Below are positions 4,269 to 5,005 of a stretch of DNA of 5,005 bases, in pieces. Made by a program: the position numbers and the translations under genes. Position 1 is the first letter of the stretch. Each line of letters begins with the position of its first letter. This DNA comes from JBGTLW01 sp041743835 (GTDB lineage Bacteria > Planctomycetota > Phycisphaerae > Phycisphaerales > Phycisphaeraceae): contig JBGTLW010000194.1 in NCBI GenBank assembly GCA_041743835.1, forward strand, positions 1 through 5,005, given 5' to 3'. The notes under the pieces were generated by a model, which worked only from the letters and a program-made list of their open reading frames with translations, was not told the DNA's origin and searched no databases.

Positions 4269-4994
4269 CTACGCCCCATCCTTTCTTGGCCGGCCGGGGG
4301 GCCGGAGGGTGGATTGTAGGCCGTGGCGGGCGATCATGCGGGACACCCACGACGCGCTGCCGTAGGGCCGGTCACGCTTCGACGACAGACGCAACGCCTC
4401 AAGTTCCTCGCCATTGATCGGCGTGTTCACCGTCCGCAGCCAGTGACTCGGCCGGTTGAAACGGCCAGGATCATCCACCCCGCTCGCGGGAAGGGGCCAC
4501 GGCGACAGCATCGCCCTAGCCTGCTCATCCCCGAAACGCCAACGCCACAGGCTCGACCACCGCCAATCCTCCGCGCGCTCGACCAGTGATGCCCGCGCCG
4601 CGTTGCGCTCGACATACCGGCAGGCCGTCAGGAAGTGCGCATCATCTTCAATCAGGAACGACTTGTACCGGCCCTGATACAGTCGGCCAATCCCGACCTG
4701 GCTGTGGGCGACGCGGTAGCGGCCCGCGTGGGTCGTGGTCAGCCATTTCATCATCTGCCCCATCGCACCGTCGGCATGGGTCTTGATGACCATGTGCCAG
4801 TGGTTGCCCATCACGCAGTAGGCCAGCAGGCTGACCGCCCCATTCGCCCGTGCCGCCGCCTCTTCAAGCGCCCGCTCAAACGCCTCGAAGTCGGCGTCCT
4901 TGCGGAACATGCGGTAGCGGGCGTTGGCGCGGTTGAGGACGTGGTAGCAATGCCCGGCGATATCCAGACGCGGTGCTCGTGCCATGCCGTCCAT
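4269..4994 (-). CDS. REP-associated tyrosine transposase (RAYT, Y1 / IS200-like)
   Basis: The 241-residue product is a single-strand DNA transposase of the Y1/HUH class (Pfam PF01797) in the RAYT group. Members of this group bind and cut REP hairpins and are thought to spread them. Visible landmarks are the N-terminal MARAPRLDIAGHCYHVLNRA, the metal-binding HUH motif His65-Trp-His67 inside YCVMGNHWHMV, LYQGRYKSFLIEDDAHFLTA (105-124), and RYVERNAARA (126-135), which holds the probable nucleophile Tyr127. WRWSS (144-148) follows. The C-terminal tail SKRDRPYGSASWVSRM to RPPGRPRKDGA is typical of longer RAYT proteins. No frameshift or missing catalytic residue is seen, so it looks functional. The ATG at 4994 or the one at 4985 may be used; neither has a strong Shine-Dalgarno sequence. 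High GC matches the host. The stop is 5 bases from repeat copy 4. Confidence 0.92.
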   Translation of the reverse strand: MDGMARAPRLDIAGHCYHVLNRANARYRMFRKDADFEAFERALEEAAARANGAVSLLAYCVMGNHWHMVIKTHADGAMGQMMKWLTTTHAGRYRVAHSQVGIGRLYQGRYKSFLIEDDAHFLTACRYVERNAARASLVERAEDWRWSSLWRWRFGDEQARAMLSPWPLPASGVDDPGRFNRPSHWLRTVNTPINGEELEALRLSSKRDRPYGSASWVSRMIARHGLQSTLRPPGRPRKDGA

Positions 4995-5005
4995 GCTACA
5001 ACGCC

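Noticed and set aside
4139..4417. + strand frame across the right border of island 2
   Set aside because: It is antisense to two better-supported genes, and its centre is the repeat read in frame (SKRGRS).

Overview
The window looks like chromosomal DNA of a GC-rich planctomycete, possibly of the Phycisphaerae type. This is inferred from three things: the ADP-ribosylglycohydrolase subfamily, the Ala/Glu/Arg-rich coiled-coil protein at the left edge, and intergenic hairpin repeats next to a REP-associated tyrosine transposase (RAYT). No rRNA, tRNA or CRISPR array is visible, so the lineage is not proven.

Left half (1-2500, GC-rich, + strand). A coiled-coil protein, probably cut by the window edge, ends at 661. 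A spacer of nearly 380 bases follows, holding what looks like the surviving C-terminal tail of an alpha/beta-hydrolase and a hairpin. Next comes a complete ADP-ribosylglycohydrolase (1037-2500). Its stop codon lies inside a 19-base intergenic repeat that recurs at 2555. Nothing suggests these genes form one operon.

Right half (2501-5005, mosaic, genes on the - strand). A hairpin repeat (GTATCGAAAC followed by the stem-loop GGGGA CGC TCCCC) occurs four times, as two inverted pairs. In each pair the GTATC ends face inward and the hairpins face outward. Each pair encloses an island of distinctly lower GC (about 42% in the first and 45% over most of the second by hand count, against roughly 70% in sampled neighbouring genes). 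Each island carries one - strand gene: a three-helix membrane protein in the first and a small probable lipoprotein in the second. Between the islands is debris: the left end and truncated orfA of an IS3-family element, inserted just after the first codons of a second RAYT copy, of which only a 24-base start segment and perhaps its upstream leader survive. Right of the second island is an intact RAYT gene (4269-4994) whose stop codon sits 5 bases from a repeat.

How it may fit together (inference): the repeats look like REP elements served by the adjacent RAYT, and the low-GC genes look like foreign or relaxed-composition cargo bracketed by REP pairs. This REP-bounded cassette arrangement is the most interesting signal here. 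Whether the pairs actually move genes cannot be judged from one window.
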